From Candidozyma auris (Eukaryota; Ascomycota; Pichiomycetes; Serinales; Metschnikowiaceae), in assembly GCF_003013715.1 (NCBI RefSeq), contig NC_072816.1, positions 434,001 through 498,000 of the forward strand: a DNA stretch of 64,000 nucleotides, read 5' to 3'. Below are positions 31,173 to 41,700 of this stretch, in pieces (position 1 is the first letter of the stretch; the number at the start of each line of letters is the position of its first letter). The position numbers were made by a program, and so were the translations under genes. A model generated the notes under the pieces. It had not been told where the DNA came from. It made no database searches and worked only from the letters and a program-made list of their open reading frames with translations.

Positions 31173-33113
31173 ATGTCTGGCTTGGGAAAGGGATTGTCCT
31201 CGTTCGGACATACAGTCAAGGATAAAAGCACTTCTTTCGGTCACACAGTGGTGGACAAGGGCTCATCCATTGGCCACAATGTAAAAGACAGAAGTCTGTC
31301 TCTCGGTTATTCAATCAAGGACCACGCATACCGCCGAAAGAACTATTCGGTAGATGATGACCTTCTAGACCACGTGTACCATGATCTAAAGCAGTCAATA
31401 AAGGCATTGAAGTATATAAGTGCTCAGCAGAAGCGATTCTCGAAAAGGTATTGGCCCTGGGTGTTCAAGTCGATGACCAGAACCACCAAAGGGTTTATAG
31501 ATTTGGCAGGAGAGCACTCTTTGGAGTTTGACGGAATTGAGGAATACTACGATGCTTTTGACAAGATCCAGGAGTCTCTGGAACTGTTTGCCATGCATCC
31601 AACAGAGAGGCAGCGTACAATCTCAAGCATCAACTTCGCCTTGACAAACTTTCTCATCACGGTGAACCACATAAGTGATAGAGTGGTACAAGATTCAGAA
31701 GAATTGACTGAGTTGGTGCAACTGAAGAACGATGAGATGCGCTTGCAACTTAAATACTTGACGAGGAGCCTAAAAATGAGGACCAAAAGAAAGATTCAGT
31801 ACCTTGATCTTCACCGCAAGACTGAAAAACTTATGAAAAAGAATACCCCTTTACTGGAGAAAGAGGAACTGGAGCTTAAGTCTCTCGAGACAAAGACGCA
31901 AGGGGCGAAAGAAATTTACGAGAACATCAACTCACGCCTAAAACTCATCCTACCTGAAAACATAACTTTACTCGAGGAGTATATCGAGCTGATTACAAAG
32001 CTTATCATAAGCAGCCAGACACAAGTATACGAATTCATAGAAAGTGAGATTCATGACTACGTCAGATTTCATGGGTTTGTGAGCCAACCATCCGAGCCGC
32101 TAGAAAGTTCCCTGAATTATACGGAGATAATCGACACATGGGAGGCTTTGGTAACCCCTACAAAAATTAGAATTGAATCTTTTGTCTCCTCAATTCATGA
32201 CAAGAACCCAGAAAATGTCGGTGACGAAATCGAAAGCAAAGACAAGTCGTCCAGAATGCAAAAGGCATTGCTGCTGGTCACGCATAAGGTAACAGATAAG
32301 CTGCACAATGTCAAACCAAAAGATCATGTACACGGTATTTTTAGTGAGGATCTCACAGCGGATCCTTTGAGATCTTTTCTCAAGTATCAATCCTCAGAGT
32401 TGAATCAGGCTGAGAACTACCATCCCCAGAGGACTTTGGCTCTCTCAGAGGTCTACGTGGCAAAAAGAGACGAAAAAACGCCACCAGCTCTCCCTCCTAG
32501 AGATGACTTCCATCCTATCAATCTATCCCCTCATGTTGGACAAATTTCATCCCCTATACGTGGTCAAGGGAGTGATATGAATGATTCTAATGACTCCCCT
32601 GATTCTGATTCGGATTTATCCTTGAGCACGGATAAAAGTGATGATGATGAGTCTATCTTATCGACTGATGCACTTACAGTTGATTTGACCCCAGACTCGA
32701 GCGTCAAGAAGTTGAAGAAGATCTACAATGAATCAAAGAACGATATTAAGGCAGTACCTCTCACGTATACCGAATGGCCAGACTTCAAATTGCACAAGGA
32801 TGTATTTGACAAGACAAATTCAATTGCATACAAGCTAATAGAGCTCAACAAATTCTTTGAGACTGCTTTAGATAGAACAAAGGATGGAGATAATCAGGCC
32901 GCAGATGAAAGAGTAGCATTGGATGACTTTGAAGGTGAGGAGCCCGGAGATCTCTCCTTCAAGGAAGGCGATGTCATCGATGTCATTCTTGACCTACAGA
33001 AAGTCAACGTTTCCTATCTCGAAAAAGACGAAAACTGGTTCATTGGTGCTACAAATGACTCAGAGCATCGTCGCGTTGGATTCGCTCCAAGTTCTTTACT
33101 CAGCAAAAATTAA
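31173..33113 (+). CDS. BAR-domain plus C-terminal SH3 protein (Rvs167-related)
   Basis: A 646-residue protein. The N-terminus holds about four imperfect copies of an 11-residue unit (SFGHTVKDKST, SFGHTVVDKGS, SIGHNVKDRS and SLGYSIKDH). A long helical BAR-like region follows from about residue 60 to 330, with LKYLTRSLKMRTKRKIQYLDLHRKTEKL as a basic concave-face-like helix. A disordered linker contains PPALPPRDD, a proline-rich ligand site. The C-terminal SH3 (ALDDFEGEEPGDLSFKEGDVIDV...WFIGA...GFAPSSLL) ends the protein. Such proteins shape membranes at endocytic or cortical actin sites. Candida species have several Rvs167-like paralogues; this is probably one. ATG 31173 is chosen over 31017, whose added residues look non-coding. 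Confidence 0.8.
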   Translation: MSGLGKGLSSFGHTVKDKSTSFGHTVVDKGSSIGHNVKDRSLSLGYSIKDHAYRRKNYSVDDDLLDHVYHDLKQSIKALKYISAQQKRFSKRYWPWVFKSMTRTTKGFIDLAGEHSLEFDGIEEYYDAFDKIQESLELFAMHPTERQRTISSINFALTNFLITVNHISDRVVQDSEELTELVQLKNDEMRLQLKYLTRSLKMRTKRKIQYLDLHRKTEKLMKKNTPLLEKEELELKSLETKTQGAKEIYENINSRLKLILPENITLLEEYIELITKLIISSQTQVYEFIESEIHDYVRFHGFVSQPSEPLESSLNYTEIIDTWEALVTPTKIRIESFVSSIHDKNPENVGDEIESKDKSSRMQKALLLVTHKVTDKLHNVKPKDHVHGIFSEDLTADPLRSFLKYQSSELNQAENYHPQRTLALSEVYVAKRDEKTPPALPPRDDFHPINLSPHVGQISSPIRGQGSDMNDSNDSPDSDSDLSLSTDKSDDDESILSTDALTVDLTPDSSVKKLKKIYNESKNDIKAVPLTYTEWPDFKLHKDVFDKTNSIAYKLIELNKFFETALDRTKDGDNQAADERVALDDFEGEEPGDLSFKEGDVIDVILDLQKVNVSYLEKDENWFIGATNDSEHRRVGFAPSSLLSKN

Positions 33114-34495
33114 TCGACCTCATTTTTGAGCAACTTCAAAAGACTTCCGACGACTTTTTCAGGGTTAGCGCCAAGACCGTTGTGGAAGAACTCGCTAGTT
33201 ATGTATTGTCTCAAATTGCCGTTTCCGTTGAAGAGATTTGTCTTCACTCTCATGGTGAGGTCAAAATCAACGTATTGATCGTAATAATAGGTAGCAGCAA
33301 CAACAGGAACCTTTTCCCAAGTCAAAGTGCGGAACCCTGATGGGCCGTAGAGAGGTGTCCAGTCACTGTACGAATGGAGTGCCATTGCAATCTCCTTAAG
33401 CGGACGAAGCTGGGCGTAGTCATCAAACATAGACTTATATACCATCTCTCCTGTGAAGTATACGGGCTTTTCCGAGCGAAGAAGCTCATCATTGAGCACG
33501 AATTGCTCGTTACCATCTGCATAACGTAATCTATCAGCAGCCCAATCTGTAGCCTTGCCCTTGCCGTCAGCATAGATGCATTCTTGAAACAAAGCATACA
33601 AAATGTTCGTATCAAATCTGGACATCAGCTGAATTTTTGACAACACAGCGTAAGTTGGATGCCCAATTGATTCGAGTGCCCAGGAAAACTCAACCACCAC
33701 TTGGTGCAAGGAGTCAGTACCGCCAGACCCGCCAAAGTTGAGTCCGAGCTGCTGAAATCTCTCCACGGATAAGCGGCCACCATCAGGTAAAATGACCTCA
33801 TTTTTTCTCAAGTATCTGAGGATCTCCTTGACACGTAGTTTATCTTGCGGGTATTTGGCGTAGAAATGTACGTTTCTTTCCGCTGTACGCTTGTACGTCT
33901 GTGAATAGACGTCATCGGCAATATAACCCACAGGTGGAACACCGCCGGTAACAAAGACGGACTCCAATGATTCTTGGTGAAATGATAAGTAAGTGAAACA
34001 GCAGAACCCACCAAATGATTGTCCCATAATCAGCCATTTCTGTTTACCAAAAAGCTCTGATCTTATATGTTCCAAGTCCTCAACAATTGAGTCAGCACGG
34101 AAACGAGTCAAATACTCCACTGCCTCATCAACAGTGCCAAAGTCTAAAAGCTGTTTTGTTTCAAGCGGAGTACTGAGGCCGGTTCCTCTTTGATCGTAGA
34201 AGATGATCTGGTAACCATTATCCAAGAGCACCTTCGTTAAACCACTATTAGATAAAGGAACGGTACATGAAAAACCAGGTCCTCCCTGAATATACGCAAT
34301 TGGCTTCGAATCTCTTGGAAAAGTGACCTTTGAGGCATCATGATGGAGCTTCTTCTCGTACTTTTGGGTGATGTTAGCCACTATGGTGATTTTTTCTGAC
34401 TTCTTATGACGATGGTCGAGCGGAACCGAGAGGGAAATTCTCTGGTTAATTATGTCATCGTTGACAAACGTGTCAATTAGCTTGTAAGAGCCCAT
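33110..34495 (-). CDS. Proline iminopeptidase-like alpha/beta hydrolase (peptidase family S33)
   Basis: A 461-residue hydrolase. The oxyanion segment PIAYIQGGPGFSC, the strand IIFYDQRGTGLSTPLE and the nucleophile elbow IMGQSFGGFCCF (Ser160) are the classic S33 prolyl aminopeptidase motifs. The C-terminal histidine is probably in TSEFFHNGLGANP. It would remove N-terminal proline or related residues from peptides in the cytosol; no signal peptide is visible (MGSYKLIDTFVNDD). Its stop codon shares bases with the stop of the convergent BAR-SH3 gene: the two reading frames overlap by 4 bp. Confidence 0.85.
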   Translation of the reverse strand: MGSYKLIDTFVNDDIINQRISLSVPLDHRHKKSEKITIVANITQKYEKKLHHDASKVTFPRDSKPIAYIQGGPGFSCTVPLSNSGLTKVLLDNGYQIIFYDQRGTGLSTPLETKQLLDFGTVDEAVEYLTRFRADSIVEDLEHIRSELFGKQKWLIMGQSFGGFCCFTYLSFHQESLESVFVTGGVPPVGYIADDVYSQTYKRTAERNVHFYAKYPQDKLRVKEILRYLRKNEVILPDGGRLSVERFQQLGLNFGGSGGTDSLHQVVVEFSWALESIGHPTYAVLSKIQLMSRFDTNILYALFQECIYADGKGKATDWAADRLRYADGNEQFVLNDELLRSEKPVYFTGEMVYKSMFDDYAQLRPLKEIAMALHSYSDWTPLYGPSGFRTLTWEKVPVVAATYYYDQYVDFDLTMRVKTNLFNGNGNLRQYITSEFFHNGLGANPEKVVGSLLKLLKNEVD

Positions 34496-34696
34496 ATTTT
34501 AAAGAAACCACGGAGTTGGCTGGTGATGAAAGTGCCGTTCGCGGAACGGCTGCAAAATATCCCCACTATGCCTTATAGTCCACCTATGACGCTCTCAATT
34601 CACATCCATGGTGGGGGTGAATAAATCAACCCATCATAATATTGATTAATCTACAAGCGAGAATTCACAATTATTTATATTTACCTATTATGACAA

Positions 34697-35351
34697 TTAG
34701 TACACAAAGCCCAAGATCTTTCCAGAGACATGCTTTCTTCTGGCCTCCTCGTGGTCCATGATACCAGCAGAAGTAGTCAAGATAACATAACCGAACTGTC
34801 TAGCAGGCAACAAGTTGTCAGTCCATCTCTCAATATCCTTAATCTTGACGTTAAATCTTGGGGAAATGACACCACACTTGTTCAATCTACCAGTCAACTG
34901 AACAACAATCTTACCAGATCTGTGGTCATCAATGTATTCAAACTCACCAATGTAGCCTTAATGTTAGTAACATTGCCTCATGAACAAAGAAAAGTCCTGG
35001 TAGAGATAAGAATGTCGAGGAAGAGTAAACGATAGTGAGGTAGGTATAACTACTCAGCACCGTGTAAGTGTAAATCCTCTTCGATCTTCCGAATACTTAA
35101 AAGACAGAAAGGGACTGAGACCGATCAATCCATCCAGTTATCAATTCGGGTTTGCTGTTAAGGGAGGTGGTCAAACAAAGTTGAAAAGGACTTAAGGAAT
35201 TGAATCAAAAAGACATACCGTGCTTCTGCATAACTTGCAAAAATTTGATGATGACCTTGGAGGAAGGTCTTATTAACACTTGGCGCTTGCCGGTCTTCTC
35301 AGCATTGTTTATGGAGTTCAAGGCATCAGCCAAAACGGAAGTTCTAGTCAT
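34697..35351 (-). CDS. RPS22: RPS22, ribosomal protein uS8, with one coding intron
   Basis: Exon 1 is 35351-35219 and exon 2 is 34956-34697, giving exactly 130 residues, the invariant length of Rps22 (start [19 protein letters not shown], end [14 protein letters not shown]). It is a core protein of the cytosolic 40S subunit. The 262-nt intron (35218-34957) has donor GTATGT, branch TACTAAC and acceptor AAG, only 7 nt from branch A to the acceptor G. It splits a glycine codon after KH. The intron contains a candidate H/ACA snoRNA. A further intron lies in the 5' UTR just upstream of the ATG. S. cerevisiae RPS22B has the same two-intron plan with snR44 in the coding intron. Confidence 0.97.
35010..35152 (-). 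ncRNA. snR44: Candidate intronic H/ACA snoRNA (snR44-like) in RPS22
   Basis: The intron transcript can form the two-hairpin H/ACA plan. The 5' hairpin has lower stem CCGAAT/ATTCGG (35144-35149 with 35089-35094) and upper stem GGATTGA/TCAGTCC (35125-35131 with 35112-35118) with a 6-nt loop; the large internal loop between them would be the guide pocket. An H box AGAGGA (ANANNA) follows at 35080-35075. The 3' hairpin has GTAG/CTAC within 35060-35035. An ACA trinucleotide at 35015-35013 would lie 3 nt from the 3' end. In S. cerevisiae the equivalent intron of RPS22B hosts snR44. Ends are approximate and the guide targets were not checked. Confidence 0.6.
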
Positions 35352-35353
35352 TT

Positions 35354-35644
35354 CTGAGAAATGAGTTAGTAAATAGTCACAACCAAACAAAACAGAAGCC
35401 GCATGAGTGTCCGCTAGGATTCATGAGCACAAATTCAGGCAACAGGTATTTAACATCTCTCAAGCAGCTCGATGAAAGCCGCTCGTCCTTGTGGAGAAGC
35501 AACTCGAGATCCTCAATTCTGTATCCAAACGATACCGAACTAAGAATTTCAAATCGTTCAAGATATTAAATTCTGTTGCCATTGCTTTGTTGATTGCGTT
35601 ACCTCGGCATCAGCCCTTCTGATTGCAGTATGCTGAATACATAC
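35354..35644 (-). other. Predicted 5'-UTR intron of RPS22 (291 nt)
   Basis: Directly before the RPS22 ATG the minus strand reads TACTAAC (35371-35365) followed by a CAG acceptor at 35356-35354, leaving only AA before the ATG. A GTATGT donor lies at 35644-35639. These three signals define a 291-nt intron in the leader. S. cerevisiae RPS22B also carries a 5'-UTR intron, which takes part in autoregulation through Rnt1 cleavage. A stem such as AGCGGC/GCTGCT is present inside, but I see no clear AGNN tetraloop. Confidence 0.7.
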
Positions 35645-36132
35645 TTCAAAGGTAAGCGATTAAAGAAGTAGTCTGTAGTGAATTGAAAATTTTTTTTCCC
35701 TCACAACTTTTCCCCCAAAATTCGGTCTCGCGTCACGTGAACAAATCGGCGTTGATGCCCAACACTTTAGGTTGTCAAAGTAACGGCAAAACACGTATAG
35801 ATCTTCAAATGAATTTAAGTAAAGATCAGCGACTGAATGCGCTGAATAGAAATTTGGCTAATTCTTTTTGCATTTAGGATGGTGCGTGTTTAGAGGATGG
35901 TTTATGACTTCTAGCACATTTCTCCTACGTTTAAGGGCATGATTACAAATTCTAAAGCCGTAAGATAAATACTCACCTGAAGTTAAGCTGGAGATAAGGA
36001 TTTTGGCCATGTAATTGTGTGATTTGTGGTAAACTCCGTCAGAATCTCCATATCACTATAGAGGTTTGTAGATAGTTGCGCGCATCTTGAGCCTTTATAT
36101 TCCAACTATTACAGTAAACGTTCCAACGGCCG
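35645..36132. other. Divergent promoter region RPS22/CYC2
   Basis: About 490 bp. A TCACGTGA palindrome (E-box, Cbf1/Tye7-type site) lies near 35733-35740 on the RPS22 side. A minus-strand ATG at 36010-36008 is followed by a GTGAGT donor-like sequence, but no matching exon was found. Nothing else recognised. Confidence 0.35.
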
Positions 36133-37740
36133 ATGTATAGATTGGGTCTCACTCGTTGCCTTGCTCCATCAAGGCAAACCTCGGTATCATTTCTACGAGA
36201 TACGAGGGCTAAATACTCAAGCAAAAATAAAGATAGTTTTGAAGATGATAAAGGTGTATCGAAGAAAGAGAATGATAATAGGCTCTTCAAAGTAAACCAG
36301 AAGTCTTCGCCCTCAGCTCCAGCGGAAATGCCAACTGATCAGGGTCTTGACAAGTTAATGAAAAAGGACAATAAGGTATATGTTCCTAAGTTAAGATATG
36401 AAAGGAAATCCTACGAGATGCCAGGTATGCCCAACGAGGATGATTTCACCAAGTTTTCCTACAAGGTCCAAAAACCTAAGACCGTTACCCGATGGTCACG
36501 GTATTTGCCAAAAGTAATGGCTCTTGCTTTTATATTGTGGGGTGGCTACACCGTGAAAGTCTGGTACTTCCCGGCGGAAAAAGGTGCAGATAGCAAAGAG
36601 CTCTTGGATCCAGAACACTTCCATCCGTTCATTGTCACTTACAACAAGAAGATCGATGATGACCACTATTTATTGGAAGTGACCCCCAAGTTCAAGAATT
36701 GGCAATTCAGTTACTATGCTAATTACGAAGGAAAAACCATATGGAATGGTGATAGGCTATGGTCTGTGGAGATCATGCAGCCTCAAATCCAGATAGTTAG
36801 GTCATACACTCCTTTACCGTTATATTTTATGAAATCCGAGAGAACTCGTTCTGGAGAGGAGGAACCCCTTCTTAGGGTCATAGACAATGATAGAGAGGAC
36901 TACGATAAAGGAGGTGTCATGACATTTTACATCAAGCGATATGACGATGGAGAGATGTCTAGATATCTTACGTCTAGAAAGGTTGGTGATATTATTGACA
37001 TACGGGGTCCCTACACCGAATTCAAATTTCCTTATCATCCTTTAAAGAAATATCACCAAAGGCCACTTTTCAGAGACCTACCATCCAAGGTTGAGGCCGA
37101 ATCACTCCTACCCTCAATAAAGAAGGAGCATGACCTACCAGAATTTGACAATCTCACATATTATGGAGCGGGAACCGGTATTGCCCCAATTCTTCAGTGT
37201 CTCTTCTCGAGAAACCCTTATAGAGGTTTTGTCAACATCCATTATTCGGCTAGAACGCCATCTGAGTTTGAGCCTTTCGCGAGATACCTTTTCTTTCTTG
37301 AGAAGCTAGACCGTGTAAAACTACATACTCACTACGACAGCGCTCCAAAGACAGCACTCAAGCAAAGCGATATTCCGAAGCCGTTCGAGCCACACTACAC
37401 AAGCTCTTCCAAATTGGAAAAACAGTTTTCTGACAAGAAAGAGTTACTGGAGGAAGACAAGCTCAAGCTCAGGATGGCAATCATGCGAGACAGTGAGAAT
37501 GATGTATCAAGCGCAGTCAAGGAGACCGAGAGAGCAGTAAGATACGAAAATGCCATTCAGCAAGCTCAGGTCACTCTGACGAAACCAAAAGATCCATCCT
37601 CTCTTGCCTTGGTGTGTGGCCCTTACGGCTACGTGGATCACGTCGCTGGGGCAAAGAACTTGGAAACAAACGAACAAGGCGAGATCCGCGGACTTCTCGG
37701 AAAGAAAGGTTGGGACAATTCCAATGTTTATAAACTATAG
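36133..37740 (+). CDS. CYC2: CYC2, mitochondrial FAD oxidoreductase for cytochrome c maturation
   Basis: A 535-residue protein. The N-terminus (MYRLGLTRCLAPSRQTSVSFLR) is a mitochondrial presequence. A single membrane span lies at about residues 125-147 (VMALAFILWGGYTVKVWYF). A ferredoxin-reductase-like domain follows, with the FAD motif RSYTPLP near residue 222, GDIIDIRGPY, and the nucleotide-binding YYGAGTGIAPILQCLF. This is the architecture of yeast Cyc2, an inner-membrane flavoprotein facing the intermembrane space that supports haem reduction for cytochrome c haem lyase. A charged insertion around residues 420-470 separates the last two strands. Confidence 0.88.
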   Translation: MYRLGLTRCLAPSRQTSVSFLRDTRAKYSSKNKDSFEDDKGVSKKENDNRLFKVNQKSSPSAPAEMPTDQGLDKLMKKDNKVYVPKLRYERKSYEMPGMPNEDDFTKFSYKVQKPKTVTRWSRYLPKVMALAFILWGGYTVKVWYFPAEKGADSKELLDPEHFHPFIVTYNKKIDDDHYLLEVTPKFKNWQFSYYANYEGKTIWNGDRLWSVEIMQPQIQIVRSYTPLPLYFMKSERTRSGEEEPLLRVIDNDREDYDKGGVMTFYIKRYDDGEMSRYLTSRKVGDIIDIRGPYTEFKFPYHPLKKYHQRPLFRDLPSKVEAESLLPSIKKEHDLPEFDNLTYYGAGTGIAPILQCLFSRNPYRGFVNIHYSARTPSEFEPFARYLFFLEKLDRVKLHTHYDSAPKTALKQSDIPKPFEPHYTSSSKLEKQFSDKKELLEEDKLKLRMAIMRDSENDVSSAVKETERAVRYENAIQQAQVTLTKPKDPSSLALVCGPYGYVDHVAGAKNLETNEQGEIRGLLGKKGWDNSNVYKL

Positions 37741-38744
37741 ATCCTAGATTTGTACATAGAAATCAAAACAGGATAAGTTTGTGTAGAAGTACGATAAAGA
37801 TCTCGTCAAGCTTGGTCGAACCATTAAGGAAGCACCATAGGGTGAGGGTACGGCTATCGAAAATGGAAACGTCTCTTAATACGTAAACATTAATAAATGG
37901 TCTATTGTATCCGTTCATAAATCTCAATTAGTTTAGATGAGAGAGCATAGTTCTATACATGTTGCTTTAAGCATATTTCTGTTTCTGATAGTGGCTCTAT
38001 GGACATGTCTGCAGGACCATCGATGGTTCATAATGTGTTCCAGAGTGCAGAGAACTCGTGTTGCAAACACTGCACGGTAGACTCTTTATCGCACGTGATC
38101 GCATTGGCATGAAGAAGAACTGGGTTACATGCAGGAAACAACAGAGGTCCAGTACTAGAGGTGGGGGATGACATGTATATTAATAGTTAGACAGTAGGCT
38201 AATAGATTGTTAATCCTTAAGGATAACAGTAGAAGTCTTTGAATACGTATACCCCGATAGGACAGCAATGTTGCTCCAGCAAGCAGAAATTAAGCAGGAA
38301 TTAAGTCAAGAGTAGAAGGTGGGTATACTGCATAAGACTGCTATACTCAACATGGCAGTGGAAGATACAAGAATGGTCCTCTTGAGTGGGTTGACTGGGC
38401 ATGCTGTTGGAATCATATACAAAGTTAAGTAATAACTCAGCGGGATGAAAATCAGTAAGTTCTCCCTGGCAAGAGGACACCGTTCAAAAAAAGCAGTTTA
38501 TACCTGTAGTCGATAGAAGTAGGGGACAAAAAGGCACAAAATAACCACGAATATCTTTAACTTGCAGAGAAAAAAATCAACTCTCGCCAGCTCTCGTTTA
38601 GCTATTTAGATGGGTAAACCTACTCTCATCTCACTATCAATAACCTTCTCGATGCACGAAAACTAAGGTTCCTGCAGGTAACCACACAGAATCCATCATT
38701 TGTAGGTATTGTGGAAGCATTCACAGAAGTTGCATGTCTCAAGG
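37741..38744. other. Intergenic region CYC2/TTI1
   Basis: About 1 kb with no recognisable gene. A 37-codon frame at 37999-38112 contains a CCKHC cluster (see findings). A TGTTGGAATC string at about 38404 recalls yeast LTR ends, but no matching 3' end or target duplication was found. The final 40 bp before the TTI1 ATG are leader sequence. Confidence 0.4.
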
Positions 38745-41700
38745 ATGGCAGATGAGCGTCGAATATCACTGGAGCTCTTTTCATTGATAAAGCCTACATG
38801 TGTTGAAATATCGAGGATTGCAACACTTGAGTCAGACGACTTTGAAAATGCATTGAATGCCTTAGTACACGATCTTGCAACACTTTGCAGTCACTTGGAT
38901 CAGCATCGAGAGCATTCGCAAGACCAATATAGACTAGCCCCAAAATTGGCAGACTACGTATTTTTTCCAATAACGGGATTGCTTAAGCAAAAGTCATTGA
39001 GTATCGATGCGACGAAGCACGTTCTACATGTCATTGGATTCCTTCTATTGCATTCGTGGCTGCACGAGATAAACGAAGCTTTGCTCGATCAGCTATCTCC
39101 AGTCATAGTCTACCTATGCGGTGGACTTGAACAGAGTTCTTTTGATACCCCATTGAAAGACAGAAGCTTAGAGTTCAAGCAGGAGGCAACATATTGTCTT
39201 ACACATCTCATTCACTGCTTCCCGAGAACGTACTACGCCAAAGAGGATAAGAAGCGATTGAGCCTACTAGGCGACATAACGACTATTTTGCTTGACATAT
39301 TGACTAGCATTCCGCTGCCCTTGGAGCAAGACGGAAATGCAGTAGCTGTTGATATACTTCGAAGTCTTAATTGGTTATACTCTACGCGGACCAGTGCTGA
39401 GCAAGCTTCGTTCGTCTTCCCAGGAATTGTCTCCAAGGTTATAAATTTTGTCATCATGTCAAAGAACTTGCATATCGAAACTCTTAAGCAGGTCCTTGAT
39501 TTATTGAAAGCATCCATAGTCAAGGTATTCTCAGATTCAGATTTGAGGGCCGAATTTATGGAAAGTACTGAAGATTTCAGCTCGATTAGCTCGCTACGAG
39601 ATTTTTTTGAGGACCAAAGCACACCGAACGCTGCCATTCATAGTGTCAAGATAGCAACCGGTACCGATACGACCTCTCATAGAACCAAAGCATGGCACGC
39701 CGCAACTTCTAAGCAGCTCAAAATTGCCCTTATAACACTTTTCAAATACTCTTTAATAACAAGCAGTATAAAAGATAAGGTGCGGCTCCACAAGAGTCTC
39801 CAAAACTCCTTTTTTGCATTCATAGAGGATGTCACGATGAATTGCTCACGAGCACTTTTTCAAGACATAATTCCAATCTTTACAGATATAATCCCATTGC
39901 TCATAAGCTGCATAGGAAACAGTGATTTATACAATGCTGATGAATATCATGACAAAGGAAGTGCTTTACTTCTTCTTAACGACCGCACTTATTTGTCTCA
40001 TTTCAAGGATTTGTTGGAAAAGAAGGCAGATGATATAATCTCAAACCATCTTGATCGAGCTCTTATTAGTGCTGATGATGAAAAATTGGAACTCACGCTA
40101 GTCGCGTTGCGATTCCATCTCCACATATTAAGCGAGTTGGTTCGACGTCTACACGCGCAAGAAAATGATCAACTTGAGCGAAAGATGATGGCATTATCGA
40201 CGTTGTTTAGAGGCATCACCGACAGATTTCATTACAATCGTACAACAGTAGGTGAGGCAAGCTCCAAGTTGAAAGAACTTGATACGATTGATGAGAACTC
40301 CATTGGCGAAGAGCTGAACAAACTCGACTCAATCATTCTTCCGCTGCATATCAATGCTAAAAGTGTCACCAAAGTGAGAGCAGGTCGTATTAAGCAGAGA
40401 ACATCTAATAGTTCTGATCTAGTTTTGCTATCAAAGTCCCTCGACAAACTGGTGGATGGCCTTAGGCACGACCCTATATACCTCTTCGAAGGATCTTTCT
40501 CACACAAAGCTGAGGATTCTTTACACGAATTTTTGGTATATGTGGGAAGGTCAAGCAAGGTATTGCCAATTATAGAAATGTTGTTGAGCAAAGTTGAATC
40601 AATGGAGTCCGATGCTGAGCAAGGCATGGGAGTATTTCTCTGGATATCCAATATTCTCCTTCAGCATTTGATCAAGCGAAATGGCTTGAAAGACATAAGC
40701 ACCTTTGTGAATGTGTTCGACGATGACGTTGAAAACGATGACAATGCGGCCGAGGCAGCATACATCATCCTCGACCTGGCCCAAGATGCACTTGAGGATG
40801 ATCCAGAAAACAAGCTCCAAGCAGTTAAAGCATCCACATCACATTTACTTAGCCTGAGCGACCTCAAATATGCAATGAGTATCCAAACCCTTGGATCGCT
40901 CTCGAAGATGTTAAGCAAAGAAGATTTTCAAAGAGATGTTTTAATGGATCATCTTTATACATTATTGCAAGCCTTAACCTATCCATCAGATCATATGATT
41001 CATAGGATGGCAAAAAGCTCCTTAAACGCCATCGCACTCGAGCATTACGGAGGCTCTGTGGCAAGACTTATCAATCAAAATGCCGATTACTTGATGGACA
41101 AAATAAGCATATCCCTCTCAGTAAGTAGTGGCTTGACTCCATCTCTACCCGGCATTTTGTTGGTGGTATTGAAGATATCTGGCGATGACTTGGTCAATAG
41201 CAATCAATTAAGGGATGTATTGAGTGAGATATTTCTCGTTGTTGACGCGTTTCACGGATATTCTGTCTTGATGGAAAATTTTTTCATCATTTTTGAAGAA
41301 GTCGTTGCTTTAATGAAAAAAAAGTATGCGAAGGAACTCAATGACCGCAATAAGATCATCCTGAGTACACCCGTACGCCGATTTCGACCTTGGGGTATAA
41401 CAAATAGAGATGAGTTTCTCGACCTTATAGACGAGAAAAATAAGCAAACAGATCCCTTCACAGATTATGATCCTCAAAAGGAGTATTTCAAGAGAAAACC
41501 AGGCATTCCTTTTGGCGATCAAGCACCGGATTCAGATGACGATAGCGATGATGAGGGCACCAGTCTCCTGCCCGAAGAAGACCGCATTTGGCCCTCTCCC
41601 ATTCCAGAAGATTCCTATAAAATTGTCCTTCAAATATTCATGTATGGTTTGCAATTGCTCACACATCCATCTATAAAACTTCGCTTGATTATCTTAAAAT

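Noticed and set aside
35882..36010. ATG followed by a GTGAGT donor on the minus strand, like a first exon
   Set aside because: No TACTAAC branch site or downstream exon with coding features was found.
38404..38744. Possible solo LTR starting TGTTGGAATC
   Set aside because: No matching CAACA-type end, no inverted terminal repeat partner and no 5-bp target duplication found.
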